Of a DNA stretch of 64,000 bases, positions 52,001 through 59,404 are shown one piece after another. Source of the DNA: Climacteris rufus. Its lineage: Eukaryota; Chordata; Aves; Passeriformes; Climacteridae. The position numbers were made by a program, and so were the translations under genes. The stretch spans positions 1 to 64,000 of the forward strand of contig VZRZ01006837.1 in NCBI GenBank assembly GCA_013398175.1, written 5' to 3'. A model generated the notes under the pieces. That model had not been told where the DNA came from and ran no database searches. It worked only from the letters and a program-made list of their open reading frames with translations. Positions within the stretch are counted from its first letter, which is position 1. Every line of letters begins with the position of its first letter.

Positions 52001-55000
52001 CTCTGGGCCCATGCAGGCCATGGCGGTTCAGGGAGCTGCCACCAAATCTGTTATTTCAGGTATGATCTGTGCTCTTAGATTTTGCTGGCTGTTGCTATTT
52101 TTTCAAGTGCTATAGTGTTGTACAGGTTGAAGACAAGCCTTGTAAGCTTATGTCTTGTTTTAGAAATATAGCTGAAGTGTGTGTTATGCCACTTGAAATA
52201 ACTCCAGAGAGGGTTATACTGAGAAGTCTGAATTCAGAAGAAGGTTTCCACAGCTTTTTTAGATCACTTGGTCTGTTCAGCCTGGAGGAGACTGAGGGGA
52301 GACCCTATAGCAGTCTACAGCTTCTTTCTGAGGGGAAGCAGAAGGGCAGACTGTGATCTTTCTCTGGTGACCAGTGAGAGGACTCGAGCTGTGTCAGGAG
52401 AGGGTTAATTTCGATGTCAGGGAAAGGTTCTTTCCCCAGAGGGTAGTGAGGCACTGAACAGGCTTCCCAGGGAATGGGAATGGTCATGGCCCCAGGGCTG
52501 GCAGAGCTCCAGGAGTGTTTGGACAACATTCTCAGGCACATGGTGGGGTTGTTGGGGAGTCTGTGCAGGACCAGGAGTTGAACACTGTGATCCTTGTGAG
52601 TCCCTTCCAACTCAGGATGTTTAATGATTCTGTGATGTGTTTGTGCATACATAGTGTATTTGTTAGTGATTTGTTGTTGCTTTTTGGAAGAAGGTACTTT
52701 CTTCTGCTGATCCCTCTTGATATGAAGCTTGTTTTAAATCTGTGGTAGCAGAATCCAGAAGCTTATGGCTTTCCCAAATACATAACGCAAAACCATCATG
52801 ATGAAGTACTGTACTGCTTCTCTCCTGCTATATGGGTAGCTGCTCCTGCAAGCTTAATGCAGCCGTTGTCTTATGTACTGTTAGGCAAAACAAAAAAGTA
52901 GTAGGCCATTTCTGACACATCTGTTTTCTAATCACATGTATAGTATGCCTGTCTATCTTACTCCAAAAGATTGTCTCTTTCTTGAGGTGCACTGAATAAC
53001 CTTAAGAAAAGATTTAATTATTATATTTCCTCAAATTTCCTTCTAGATTTTTCAGGCAGTAACTGTCTAGACCTTTTTATATGTAGAACTCCCCTCAAAA
53101 GTTCATCTTTAAACTGTAGTTATCTAGGTACGCAAGAATTATCAATCAATTCCTGAGTCTTTTAGAAACTTCAGTAGTAAAAATAACTGCACTCATCGTG
53201 TAAGTTTTGTTCTGTGCCTTCATCTGCCTGAGTATCTGAGGTCCTTCACAATCTCAGACTCTGGAAGGCTGTCACAGACCATTAGATGTGCAGGAAGAGT
53301 CATGTATTAGGTATGTGAGACCAGTCGCACAGAGTACTGTGTTCATTTAATCAGAAGAAATGTTAAACTTTTCATACTTAGAGGGCTGGCCTTTCTTGTC
53401 CTCTGTCTAGTTCTGTGTTGGCTGAACCACTGAAAGGATAGTTTTGTGGTAATGCAATCTGGTTTTCTTTCTGTTCCCTGGCAGACTACAGTCCTTATGG
53501 AACTCATGGTGGCTGGGGAGGCTCTCCATATTCTCATCAAAATATACCTTCTCAGGGACGTTTCAATGACAGGTAGGATTGCTTTATTTTTTCTTTGCCT
53601 TTTTCTAAATTTTCTTTTATCTATTTGTTTCTGTGCCAGCTGAGTAAAGCTTTTTTTGGAAATCTCCTTATTTTTGCTTTTCTGAATCCAAAGAGAGAGA
53701 CTGTCCATGTCGGATGTGGCTGGTCATGGGAAGCAGTTGCCCTCAGCTGAACGAGAGCAGCAGCTGCGCATGGAGCTGCAGCAAGTTGACCATCAGATCA
53801 GCCAGCAGACACAAATGCGGGGACTGGAGGTTGGTACCAGCATTTGGAACAGCACTGAGGAGTTGTATGGAGAGAGATGAAGCTGGCGAAGCTTTTCATG
53901 GGCTGACCTATCTCTGACTGTAGTGATATTCAGTAACAACACTTAACCAATCCTGTGATGCCTGGCATCAGGGCTGTAATACAAGTGTCAGCCTTTCTGC
54001 TTAGCAGCAGAAACTTTCCTACATTCCACATGCAAATCAACACCATATTTGAATCTGCACTCTGTGCTCAGTCTTATTTGCTGTCATTCTGTCTCTCACT
54101 CCCCCTCTGTTCATCTCTTCTGAGAGGCAAACTCGTGGTGTAGGTGCCTGTTCTTCTTGGCTTTACTGCTGTTGGAAATGTCTGATTTTAGGTACAGAAA
54201 CCCATGACCTTCATCTGTTTCATGTTTGGCTTTGTATTTGTACTTCTTTCTTCCTAAATAGCACAAGGCACAAGAGTCAAGAAAGTAAATATGTAGTATA
54301 TTTAGCTTGAAAAATTAAGACTTAATATTTTATGTTCCTTGACTTAGAAGAAACTTGGTTGTAGCACAAGGAAATCTGAGTGTGCAGAGTGTAACAGAAT
54401 TACTGAGCTGAAATCTTTGGATTTTGTGAGACACAGAAGGTGAAATGTCAAGCCATAATGAATGAGTAGTTTTAAAAAGCTTTAGTTAGTTTTTTCCTCT
54501 TAGGAAAAATCAGTAAATATTTACCAGAAAACTGTTCTAGGTACTGCGGCAACTATTTGTGATATTTTCCCGGAAGAAATTGCTAGTGGATAGCAGCTTC
54601 TGCTGAAGCTGTGGTTGCCTAAGAACATGTGTTACAGAGGAGGATTATTGCAGATGAGTTTAAGTTGCAGATGCTTACAAATAAGTCACAACAGTAGTTG
54701 CAGTAATACGCATTTGTTAGTAGCTTGAAACATAGCTTGTGTTCTTGTGCTCTTGTTTGGGAATGAGAGGAGAAAACGTTTTAGATCTTGCATGTCTGCC
54801 TTTGCCATAATACAAAAGTATTGGAAAGTTGCAAAACCTATAACTGGCCTTCCTCTCTCGGTCATCATTGTTGAGATTGTGTCAGTGTTAAATCTTACAG
54901 AGTTTGATGTTGAGCCTTGATTTTGCCATAATACAAATTTGACATAACTAGTCAGTTATTTTTACTAACAATAGCTTTCAGTTTATCTCTTGTGTTCAAA

Positions 55001-57758
55001 GCTTCAAGTAGATACTGGAGATCAAAATGTCTTCATTGATTTACTTGTTACAAGGTTTCAGCAATCAATTCAGCCAGAGAATGAAGAACTAGATAATTTT
55101 GCTTTCTTCATTGAATGAACATTTCTACTTGAAGACCAGCCAGATGTTGGGTTGTGTGCAGTACAAGATGGCTTGCTTAACTGCAGAGCACACACTTGCA
55201 GAACCGATTTGCAAGTATTAGCAGATTTTTAGAGTGGCTGACATGGCTACTGCTTTTAGTAACTTGCAACTTGTGAATGACTATAGTCACTTGCTCCTCT
55301 CTGTTCCTCTGTGGGTCAGTAGAGATCTACATATTAACATCTGCATTTCTCAAGATGTTTTATATTATACAATTCTGGCTCTGCTGTAGAATTTGATAAA
55401 TTCTACTGCTGTAAAATAAAGCAGCAGATTTGCTTATCTGCAGTTCTCTTTTGTTGAACAAATAGCTCCCAAAGTAGTAGTGGTTTTGTTCATGGGCTTA
55501 GTCTTAGTTTTGAGAAGGGAGTGGTATATGATGGAAACACATGCAAATTTATGACAGCAAAAGGTATTTAACACTGCTTGTTTAAAACTGAAAAGTCTTG
55601 TCCGTGTGTAAATAAACATGTTGAAACTTGCACTTGAAGTCATTTCAGTTGGGACCTTGTGAAGTGTGGCAAGAGAAGGCCTTGGTTTTGCAAATGAGCA
55701 ATACTCTGGAATTATGGCCTTAGAGCTCTCCCTGTGCTTGGTGTGTTGTGTGCTCAGTTGCGTATGTGTTTGGCTTTATGCATTTAGGCTGTTAGTAACA
55801 GGCTGCTGTTGCAGAGGGAGGCGACTACCCTGGCAGGCCAACCACAGCCCCCACCCCCACCTCCCAAGTGGCCTGGGATGATCTCAAGTGAACAGCTGAG
55901 CTTGGAGCTACACCAGGTGGAAAGGGAAATTGGGAAGAGAACCCGTGAGCTGAGCATGGTGAGTGCTGGCGGGGTGGGAGGCAGAGAGGTGCAGTGGAGA
56001 GCTGTGTACCTGGCTTCAGCCCTTTCACCCTGGCAGAAAGGCTCCCTGCTGGATGCCCACAGCTGAAGTCATCCATCTCCCTCTTCACCTCTTTATTCTT
56101 CAAAGCCTCCTGAGAAGTTTCTTGAGTCTTCTTCATGAAGAATTTTAATGTAGCCACTTTAAAATGCTGTTACTTTGTCACCATGTGAAATAACCATGGT
56201 GCTGAATGTGATAGAATCTAAATCCATCTCCAAGGTCACTGTGCCATGAGTTCTATAAACTGCTTTAACATAGGAAACATCTTCCGCAGGTACAGGCTAG
56301 TGTTCAGAAGTCCATGTGCTGTTATAGTCTGTGGCCTTTGCTTATTGTTACAAGGATCATTCCTTCCTTTCGGGAAATACTGTGTCCCGAGAGGATGAGA
56401 TATCTAAGAGTCTGTTTTTGTCTCATAGCTTTTGTGGGTTAAACTGTGTGACTCCAATTGACAGGCCTTCTTCATTGTCCCTAAGTCATGAAGTCTCCAG
56501 TTCTTTCAACACACTCTTAAAGAATTTTTCATGTGTCCTTTCTTTAAAGGAAAGCCAGTCTTCACTGGATATGAAAAACAAACTGGGCACCGCTAAACAG
56601 ACAGAAAATGGACAATTAGAACTGCAAAGCAAGGTTCCGGCTGAGGACCTCGCACTGACATTCAGGTAAAATGGGCCTTTTGTGTAACAGGAGAATGACT
56701 TCTTCAGGGTCACTCTCCTAGTGGATAATTCCCCTTGCCTCACATGAGCTCTGATGGGGAAGCACCTACTAGGAAAAGAGGATACAAATCAAATTTTTAT
56801 AGTACGGGCATGAGTTAACGACCGTTCTAGCTGATGAGTATGTGAGTGGAATGAGACTGTATATAAATGAATGCAACAGAAGACTTGCAGTGTCTGTCAG
56901 AGAAGGAGTCCGTCTAGTCAGTATTGGATGATTAGTAGGGAGAAGCAGACGTTACACAACCACGACAAAAGAAACCTTTATCTGCTGTCTTAGTTTCAAA
57001 GAAAATAAATCTCCCAAATGTGAGAGAAAAGTTATTCCATCCTGCTGAGGTCTGTGAAGTGGATGCTGTCTGGGAAGGTGTGCACTTTGAAACCAAGTTC
57101 ACTTTTAGTTGTAGGTAGTGGACTTTTTAGATGCTGGGATTGATTTCACTTCACATTTAACAGACAGGTGGAATAAGATGTTGGCTGGGAATGCTTGGAA
57201 AAGTCTCCACAGCAAGTATTTTCAAACAGCCACAAGCATCTACATGTATTCAGGCTAGCACTGAACAGAGAAGCTCAGATGTTCGTATAAGTTCATGTGA
57301 GCAGTTTGGAGTTTGGATCTTTATTCAGAATGAGCTTTTCTGAATAAATACACTATTGCTGATGAAGTCTGCACCTTCTTTTTATAACCAATTATGAAGT
57401 TCTGTGCTGTGCTGTCAGATTATGCCTCCAGAGCAGGAACTAATTTTTCCATATGGGGCTCTGAAAGCAGCAAAATTGAAACCACTGTTTACATTAAAAA
57501 AAAAGATAAATTATCCACGTAAGTTAACTATTCTGGAATGTGTGCCCTGAAGTCCTCTAACTTAAAAATAAATGAAAAATCTCACTAATTGCTTCTTTTC
57601 ACCCACTTCCTGTTTGTCCTCAACTTCCCCTCAGCAGTGATGTTCCAAATGGATCAGCTTTGACCCAAGAGAACATTGGCCTCCTGTCAAACAATACGGC
57701 ATCTCTCAGCCTGACAGAGGACCCAGAAGGAGGAGGAGATGGCCACGACTCCCAGTGA
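24863..57758 (+). CDS. RC3H1: Roquin-1 (RC3H1), whole spliced coding region, exons 2-20
   Basis: Roquin-1 is a cytoplasmic RING E3 ligase and RNA-binding protein that binds stem-loop decay elements in mRNA 3' UTRs (TNF, ICOS and others) and recruits CCR4-NOT and decapping factors. It restrains T-cell help and inflammation. Joining the 19 coding exons gives about 1111 residues; the mammalian protein is about 1133. Domains: RING 14-53; HEPN halves about 90-175 and 325-395 around the ROQ RNA-binding core; CCCH zinc finger 413-438 (C419, C428, C434, H438); a Pro-rich disordered region about 445-790; a C-terminal coiled-coil-prone part about 950-1033. M199, the residue altered in the mouse sanroque allele, is present, as are RNA-contact residues R219, K220, K239, Y250, K259 and R260. 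All introns obey GT-AG and phases agree at every junction. Oddities: an early C-terminal stop, a missing Pro-rich stretch at exon 12/13 and tandem acceptors at exons 7 and 20. Confidence 0.97.
25094..32332 (+). other. RC3H1: RC3H1 intron 2 (7.2 kb)
   Basis: The intron is AT-rich and noncoding, with one CR1 3' end at 28125-28305 and an A-run near 27271. Nothing else was recognised. Confidence 0.85.
28125..28305 (-). mobile_element. CR1 LINE 3' end (antisense)
   Basis: The + strand starts TAGAATCACAGGATGG, the complement of the typical CR1 terminus (…ATTCTGTGATTCTA). It continues with the complement of the conserved CR1 tail: CCATGGGCAGG, ACACCTTCCACTA, CCAGGTTGCTCCAAG. It is heavily 5'-truncated, as is common for this family. 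Confidence 0.92.
32333..32453 (+). CDS. RC3H1: RC3H1 exon 3 (residues 78-118, start of HEPN region)
   Basis: The acceptor is CTCTTCAG|GTT and the donor AGAG|GTACTT. It encodes a [10 protein letters not shown] start through the helical [17 protein letters not shown] segment, the first HEPN helices that flank the ROQ core. It ends one base into the Gly118 codon (phase 1), matching exon 4. Confidence 0.96.
32454..33703 (+). other. RC3H1: RC3H1 intron 3
   Basis: AT-rich noncoding sequence; no repeat or RNA gene was recognised. Confidence 0.85.
33704..33943 (+). CDS. RC3H1: RC3H1 exon 4 (residues 118-198, HEPN and start of ROQ)
   Basis: The acceptor is TTTTGAAG|GTG and the donor CCAG|GTAGGT. It encodes the strongly conserved [18 protein letters not shown] and [18 protein letters not shown] segments through the RGCQFLGP motif of the ROQ domain, apparently without change from mammals as I recall them. 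It ends one base into codon 198. Confidence 0.97.
33944..35067 (+). other. RC3H1: RC3H1 intron 4
   Basis: Noncoding sequence containing an AAT-type microsatellite at 34802-34855; nothing else was recognised. Confidence 0.85.
34802..34855 (+). repeat. (AAT)n microsatellite
   Basis: Imperfect trinucleotide array of AAT/TAA units interrupted by a short A-run and ATTAAT. It may be length-polymorphic. Confidence 0.9.
35068..35243 (+). CDS. RC3H1: RC3H1 exon 5 (residues 198-256, ROQ core)
   Basis: The acceptor is GACTCAG|CAATG and the donor AAG|GTATGA. The second codon of the exon is Met199, the position changed in the mouse sanroque autoimmune allele. The exon also carries R219, K220, K239 and Y250, which contact the decay-element stem-loop in published ROQ structures. 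It ends in phase 0. Confidence 0.97.
35244..36075 (+). other. RC3H1: RC3H1 intron 5
   Basis: AT-rich noncoding sequence; nothing was recognised. Confidence 0.85.
36076..36276 (+). CDS. RC3H1: RC3H1 exon 6 (residues 257-323, end of ROQ)
   Basis: The acceptor is CTTACTAG|GTG and the donor AAG|GTAAAG. It begins with VTKRDED, giving K259 and R260 of the RNA-binding wing, and covers the winged-helix end of ROQ through SHMQSIIDK. It is 67 whole codons. Confidence 0.97.
36277..37435 (+). other. RC3H1: RC3H1 intron 6
   Basis: AT-rich noncoding sequence with a short direct duplication of AGAGGCGAAA separated by an A-run near 36665-36690; otherwise nothing was recognised. Confidence 0.8.
37436..37568 (+). 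CDS. RC3H1: RC3H1 exon 7 (residues 324-368, HEPN-C)
   Basis: The acceptor is TTTTTTAAG|TTGCAG and the donor CCAG|GTAAAT. It encodes [20 protein letters not shown] and the [15 protein letters not shown] helix pair. A second AG lies 6 nt inside the exon (TTGCAG), so use of the inner acceptor would drop residues LQ without a frameshift. The mammalian protein has both residues, so I chose the outer acceptor. Confidence 0.95.
37569..39094 (+). other. RC3H1: RC3H1 intron 7
   Basis: AT-rich noncoding sequence; nothing was recognised. Confidence 0.85.
39095..39213 (+). CDS. RC3H1: RC3H1 exon 8 (residues 368-407)
   Basis: The acceptor is CAACAG|ATG and the donor CAG|GTAAAA. It encodes [20 protein letters not shown] and the [11 protein letters not shown] helix, the last of the HEPN region before the zinc finger. 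It ends in phase 0 after QQQ. Confidence 0.97.
39214..40738 (+). other. RC3H1: RC3H1 intron 8
   Basis: Noncoding sequence; nothing was recognised. An open frame of about 112 codons at 39972-40310 looks fortuitous. Confidence 0.8.
40739..40851 (+). CDS. RC3H1: RC3H1 exon 9: CCCH zinc finger (residues 408-445)
   Basis: The acceptor is CTTGTCAG|CCC and the donor AAAA|GTGAGT. It encodes a CX8CX5CX3H zinc finger with C419, C428, C434 and H438, which adds RNA affinity (AU-rich sequence) to the ROQ domain. It ends two bases into the Lys445 codon. Confidence 0.97.
42077..42678 (-). mobile_element. Solo LTR, 602 bp, with GGGCT target-site duplication
   Basis: The element reads TGTCGCGATCC... to ...CTCTTACA on the + strand, with canonical TG/CA ends. 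It is flanked by a perfect 5-bp duplication GGGCT at 42072-42076 and 42679-42683. Features point to minus-strand orientation: a TATAAAAG box at 42402-42395 and an ATTAAA poly(A) signal at 42174-42169, a plausible U3-R order. A pyrimidine-rich stretch (minus strand) lies between them, at about 42215-42290. There is no internal retroviral sequence, so it is a recombined solo LTR. A 5-bp duplication fits several avian ERV classes, so I do not assign one. Confidence 0.9.
44001..44083 (+). repeat. T/G-rich simple tract upstream of exon 10
   Basis: Runs of T broken by G (GTTTGTTTG, TTGGTTGGTT) fill the branchpoint/polypyrimidine zone of intron 9, ending about 25 nt before the acceptor. It may serve as the polypyrimidine tract and is probably length-variable. 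Confidence 0.75.
44109..44390 (+). CDS. RC3H1: RC3H1 exon 10 (residues 445-539), with MALT1-type site
   Basis: The acceptor is TTCTGAAG|ATT and the donor GACTT|GTACGG. It starts the long disordered region ([20 protein letters not shown]). Residues 507-511 read LISRG; in mammals R510 is a site cut by the MALT1 paracaspase, with Pro at P2. Ser at P2 is also usual in MALT1 substrates, so the site is probably retained. It ends two bases into Leu539. Confidence 0.95.
44391..44719 (+). other. RC3H1: RC3H1 intron 10
   Basis: Short intron of 329 nt; nothing is in it. Confidence 0.9.
44720..44937 (+). CDS. RC3H1: RC3H1 exon 11 (residues 539-612)
   Basis: The acceptor is CTTTTTAG|ACT and the donor CAAG|GTGAGA. 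It encodes disordered Pro-rich sequence including MVPRGSQ. Its Arg580 corresponds to the second MALT1 cleavage arginine (R579 in mammals), implying a one-residue insertion between the zinc finger and this point. Confidence 0.94.
44938..46244 (+). other. RC3H1: RC3H1 intron 11
   Basis: Noncoding and notably A/G-rich on the + strand at about 45235-45600; no element was recognised. Confidence 0.85.
46245..46618 (+). CDS. RC3H1: RC3H1 exon 12: Pro/Tyr-rich region (residues 612-736)
   Basis: The acceptor is TACTTCAG|GAG and the donor AGG|GTAGGG. It encodes a low-complexity Pro-Tyr-Gln-rich segment ([12 protein letters not shown]; then repeated QYP/YPP units; [16 protein letters not shown]) that likely serves CCR4-NOT or decapping-factor binding. 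The exon is far more GC-rich at third positions than its neighbours and is the most divergent from mammals. It ends IRPLCHR, where I recall a further Pro-rich stretch of roughly 12 residues in mammals. GTGAGC at about 46354 could act as an internal donor. Confidence 0.9.
46619..47652 (+). other. RC3H1: RC3H1 intron 12
   Basis: AT-rich noncoding sequence. I searched it for a small Pro-rich exon and saw no proline-codon cluster between splice signals. Confidence 0.8.
47653..47784 (+). CDS. RC3H1: RC3H1 exon 13 (residues 737-780)
   Basis: The acceptor is CATTTCAG|CCT and the donor GAG|GTAAGC. It encodes [20 protein letters not shown], a short charged helix, followed by the Pro-rich [14 protein letters not shown] stretch. 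It is 44 whole codons. Confidence 0.96.
47785..48392 (+). other. RC3H1: RC3H1 intron 13
   Basis: Noncoding sequence; nothing was recognised. Confidence 0.85.
48393..48545 (+). CDS. RC3H1: RC3H1 exon 14 (residues 781-831)
   Basis: The acceptor is TTTTGTACAG|TAC and the donor GCG|GTATGC. It encodes [20 protein letters not shown] and the conserved [20 protein letters not shown] block, then SVEMA. It is 51 whole codons. A long minus-strand open frame overlapping it is only a shadow. Confidence 0.95.
48795..49326 (-). mobile_element. Solo LTR with AAGAAT target-site duplication, containing the assembly gap
   Basis: The element starts TGCCGCAGGTAG and ends GGCACCACAACA on the + strand and is flanked by a perfect 6-bp duplication AAGAAT at 48789-48794 and 49327-49332. 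TG/CA ends and a 6-bp duplication fit an alpha/betaretrovirus-related (ERVK-type) integrase. An AATAAA signal on the minus strand (49014-49009) and an inverted CCAAT motif (minus-strand GATTGGC) next to the gap favour minus orientation. GC and CpG content are high compared with the surrounding intron. The apparent length of 532 bp includes 152 unknown bases, so the true length is uncertain. Confidence 0.87.
49108..49259. other. Assembly gap (152 N)
   Basis: Run of N inside the LTR, followed by a G-run and a C-run (GGGGGGG, CCCCCCC), the kind of GC-rich sequence that is hard to sequence. Confidence 0.98.
51849..52059 (+). CDS. RC3H1: RC3H1 exon 15 (residues 832-902)
   Basis: The acceptor is CTTGTCCAG|AAT and the donor TCAG|GTATGA. 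It encodes [20 protein letters not shown], then [20 protein letters not shown], a conserved acidic-to-basic patch. It ends one base into Asp902. It is 75-90% like mammals by recall. Confidence 0.95.
52060..53484 (+). other. RC3H1: RC3H1 intron 15
   Basis: It contains a sense-oriented CR1 copy (about 52262-52638); the rest is unremarkable. Confidence 0.85.
52262..52638 (+). mobile_element. CR1 LINE 3' portion (sense)
   Basis: CR1 3' region in the same sense as RC3H1: CTGTTCAGCCTGGAGGAGAC, TTCTTTCTGAGGGG and CCCTTCCAACTCAGGATG blocks, ending ATGATTCTGTGATG, the typical CR1 terminus. It is 5'-truncated. An open frame on the minus strand here is a by-product. Confidence 0.92.
53485..53572 (+). 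CDS. RC3H1: RC3H1 exon 16 (residues 902-931)
   Basis: The acceptor is CCTGGCAG|ACT and the donor ACAG|GTAGGA. It encodes the conserved [19 protein letters not shown] segment. It is separated from exon 17 by only 121 nt. Confidence 0.94.
53694..53829 (+). CDS. RC3H1: RC3H1 exon 17 (residues 931-976, coiled-coil-prone)
   Basis: The acceptor is TCCAAAG|AGA and the donor GAG|GTTGGT. It encodes [14 protein letters not shown] and a Gln/Leu-rich helix ([20 protein letters not shown]) predicted to form a coiled coil. The donor is weak (GTTGGT), but the frame and family sequence require it. Confidence 0.92.
53830..55787 (+). other. RC3H1: RC3H1 intron 17
   Basis: AT-rich noncoding sequence; nothing was recognised. 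Confidence 0.85.
55788..55958 (+). CDS. RC3H1: RC3H1 exon 18 (residues 977-1033, Pro run and helix)
   Basis: The acceptor is GCATTTAG|GCT and the donor ATG|GTGAGT. It encodes [18 protein letters not shown], a six-proline run, [10 protein letters not shown] and the charged helix [20 protein letters not shown]. The C-terminal part of Roquin recruits CCR4-NOT. It is 57 whole codons. Confidence 0.96.
55959..56549 (+). other. RC3H1: RC3H1 intron 18
   Basis: Noncoding sequence; it contains a 14-bp perfect palindrome TTCTTCATGAAGAA at 56129-56142 and nothing else of note. Confidence 0.85.
56550..56665 (+). CDS. RC3H1: RC3H1 exon 19 (residues 1034-1072)
   Basis: The acceptor is TTTAAAG|GAA and the donor TTCAG|GTAAAA. 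It encodes [20 protein letters not shown] and the conserved [11 protein letters not shown] block. It ends two bases into Ser1072. Confidence 0.94.
56666..57634 (+). other. RC3H1: RC3H1 intron 19
   Basis: AT-rich noncoding sequence; nothing was recognised. Confidence 0.85.
57638..57758 (+). CDS. RC3H1: RC3H1 exon 20, coding part (residues 1072-1111) with early stop
   Basis: Two acceptors stand in tandem, CAGCAG (AG ending at 57634 and 57637). The inner one gives the Ser-Asp-Val-Pro-Asn order expected from mammals; the outer one would add a Ser. The exon encodes [13 protein letters not shown], then [13 protein letters not shown], and stops at TGA 57756-57758. The next nine codons still resemble the mammalian tail (GVTP, SAP) and end in a second in-frame TGA at 57786-57788. 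The annotated product is therefore ten residues shorter than the expected C terminus unless the first TGA is read through or is a sequencing error. Confidence 0.9.
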
Positions 57759-58030
57759 AAGGGGGTGACACCCACATCTGCTCCATGAAGCGAGGCCAGC
57801 ACACCCTGGAGTTCCTTCTGCTAGGATGTTGGCAGCTTCCATCATGTTTTTTTCCAGAGGTGATCGAAGAAACCCAGGAGCAGCAGCAGTAGCAGAGCAA
57901 CAGGTCCAGGGGCAATGTGCGCAAACACAACTACTAGAAACAAATCCTGCACATAGTTCACATTAACACATTTTTTAATTAAAAAAATGAAAATTAGCAG
58001 TATCTGCAAGCAATTCAAATTAAATTTGTT

Positions 58031-58047
58031 TTTGTTCTGTGAATGAA
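58031..58047 (+). promoter_or_regulatory. Constitutive-decay-element-like hairpin 1
   Basis: TTTGTTC-TGT-GAATGAA folds into a 7-bp stem (C-G closing pair, then U-A, U-A, two G-U wobbles, U-A, U-A) with a UGU triloop. The core fits UUC-YRY-GAA, the Roquin-binding constitutive decay element, with the same triloop as the TNF element. It lies about 270 nt after the stop codon. Pairing is seen in the sequence; function is inferred. Confidence 0.5.
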
Positions 58048-58098
58048 CTTTATTTTAATAACTTTGGACGCCTTGAATCCCAGGGCTTAAAAAAAAGA

Positions 58099-58118
58099 TA
58101 TTATATATATATATATAC
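58099..58118 (+). repeat. (TA)n microsatellite in the 3' UTR
   Basis: A run of alternating T and A of about 20 nt directly after an A-rich stretch. Confidence 0.9.
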
Positions 58119-59263
58119 TCTGTTTGATTAATTGTATGATCTTAATGAAGTAGGTTATTTCTTTTGTTTTGGTGTTATTACATACCCAGTGCATAATTCC
58201 TTATCACCTTAATTTTTCAATTACTAAAACAATCTGGCTGCTTCCTTGTATGATTTAAGAGTAAACAAGGAATGAGGGTTGGAGAGTAGCTGTAAATTGC
58301 AGTGTTAAAAGATGTGCAGCAAACTTCATGCTTAACACAATTCCTCCCATTGTGGCCAGGAACTGAACCTGAGCTTCTTGCTTAAATTGTGAAATTTAAA
58401 CTACAAGTGACAGAATCTTTGTGAAGGCGTGGTCCTTTTTAGAAGTTGGCATTGTTTAAGGTCTGTGTATGTTGGAATTTGACACCTGAGAATCAACCTG
58501 CAGTTTGTCAGTGCTGCAGCAAAATCCATCCTGATTCCTATTTCATGAGGGAAGAATTGCACCAAAATGACCACTGAGGGTGCAGCACAGATCCTGCCAG
58601 AAGTACCGAGAAGCAAATTTTGCTTGATAGATCTAATACTTCTCTAAATAGATGCTTTGTAAGTGTAAGTCAGAGAAGCCATAAGTCTCTTTTGATTATT
58701 TGTTTTAAATTAAAGAAATTAAGGATTATGTTCTTGCTGCACATTTTTGGACTTTTTGACATACACTGGGGGAAGATCCTGGATATGAAGACCTCTTGAG
58801 AATTATTTTTCAAGTTCTGCTCCCTCTCTGCCTTCTTGGCCTGTTCTCATTTTTGCTTTCTGGGTTAGACTACTAAGTGGGAAAGCACTGGTTATGTAAT
58901 AAAATACTGCATTGCTTTGGTTGGGTAAAGCAAGAGTTAATACATTTTCTTGGGTTTTAGTTTTTTCCCTTAACCTTAACTCCTGCTGAGGTCATAGCAA
59001 CCTTGGGCTAAGCTTTGCATTCATCATACTGTTAAATAAAACAAAGGGGGGGGGAGGGGATACAGTCCCACTATTGCCTACCAGTAGGAGAGTCCAAACA
59101 GAAGACTCTTTTGAGTAGCAATTATTTAATTTGCCCAGTCAAGGCACCGCATTTATATACTATTTCACATTGAATTTGATTATGCCCTACAGACCTGGCT
59201 GGTCAAGGATTTGATACACATATTGGCTTGGGATTCGAGCTTTCTTTTTTATTTAAATAAAAA

Positions 59264-59320
59264 TTTATATATAAATATATATATATATACATATATACAT
59301 TGTTATATCTGTATATATAT
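59264..59320 (+). repeat. AT-rich microsatellite in the 3' UTR
   Basis: Imperfect TA repeats with ATATACAT units over about 57 nt, some 75 nt upstream of the paired poly(A) signals. The repeat can fold on itself. Confidence 0.9.
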
Positions 59321-59392
59321 TGGGTATGTTTTAAGAATTTTTTCGCATGAGCGCAGCTGTTGTGATCAATTGTCTGGGAGGTAGACACACTG

Positions 59393-59404
59393 AATAAAAA
59401 TAAA
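59393..59404 (+). terminator. RC3H1: Paired AATAAA poly(A) signals
   Basis: AATAAA occurs at 59393-59398 and 59399-59404, followed within about 45 nt by T/G-rich sequence (TGTCTTCATGCGGGTTT). This is the best cleavage-site candidate for a short 3' UTR. Confidence 0.6.

Larger units (their letters stand above)
57759..59404 (+). other. RC3H1: RC3H1 3' UTR (minimum extent to first strong poly(A) signals)
   Basis: AT-rich sequence follows the stop codon with no splice or coding signature. It holds a decay-element-like hairpin (58031-58047), AT microsatellites, an AATAAA at 58898-58903 and paired AATAAA at 59393-59404. Mammalian RC3H1 has a long 3' UTR of several kb, so this is probably the short form. 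Confidence 0.75.

Noticed and set aside
56129..56142. Palindrome TTCTTCATGAAGAA as a heat-shock or transcription-factor site
   Set aside because: It is a lone intronic palindrome far from a promoter; there is no supporting context.
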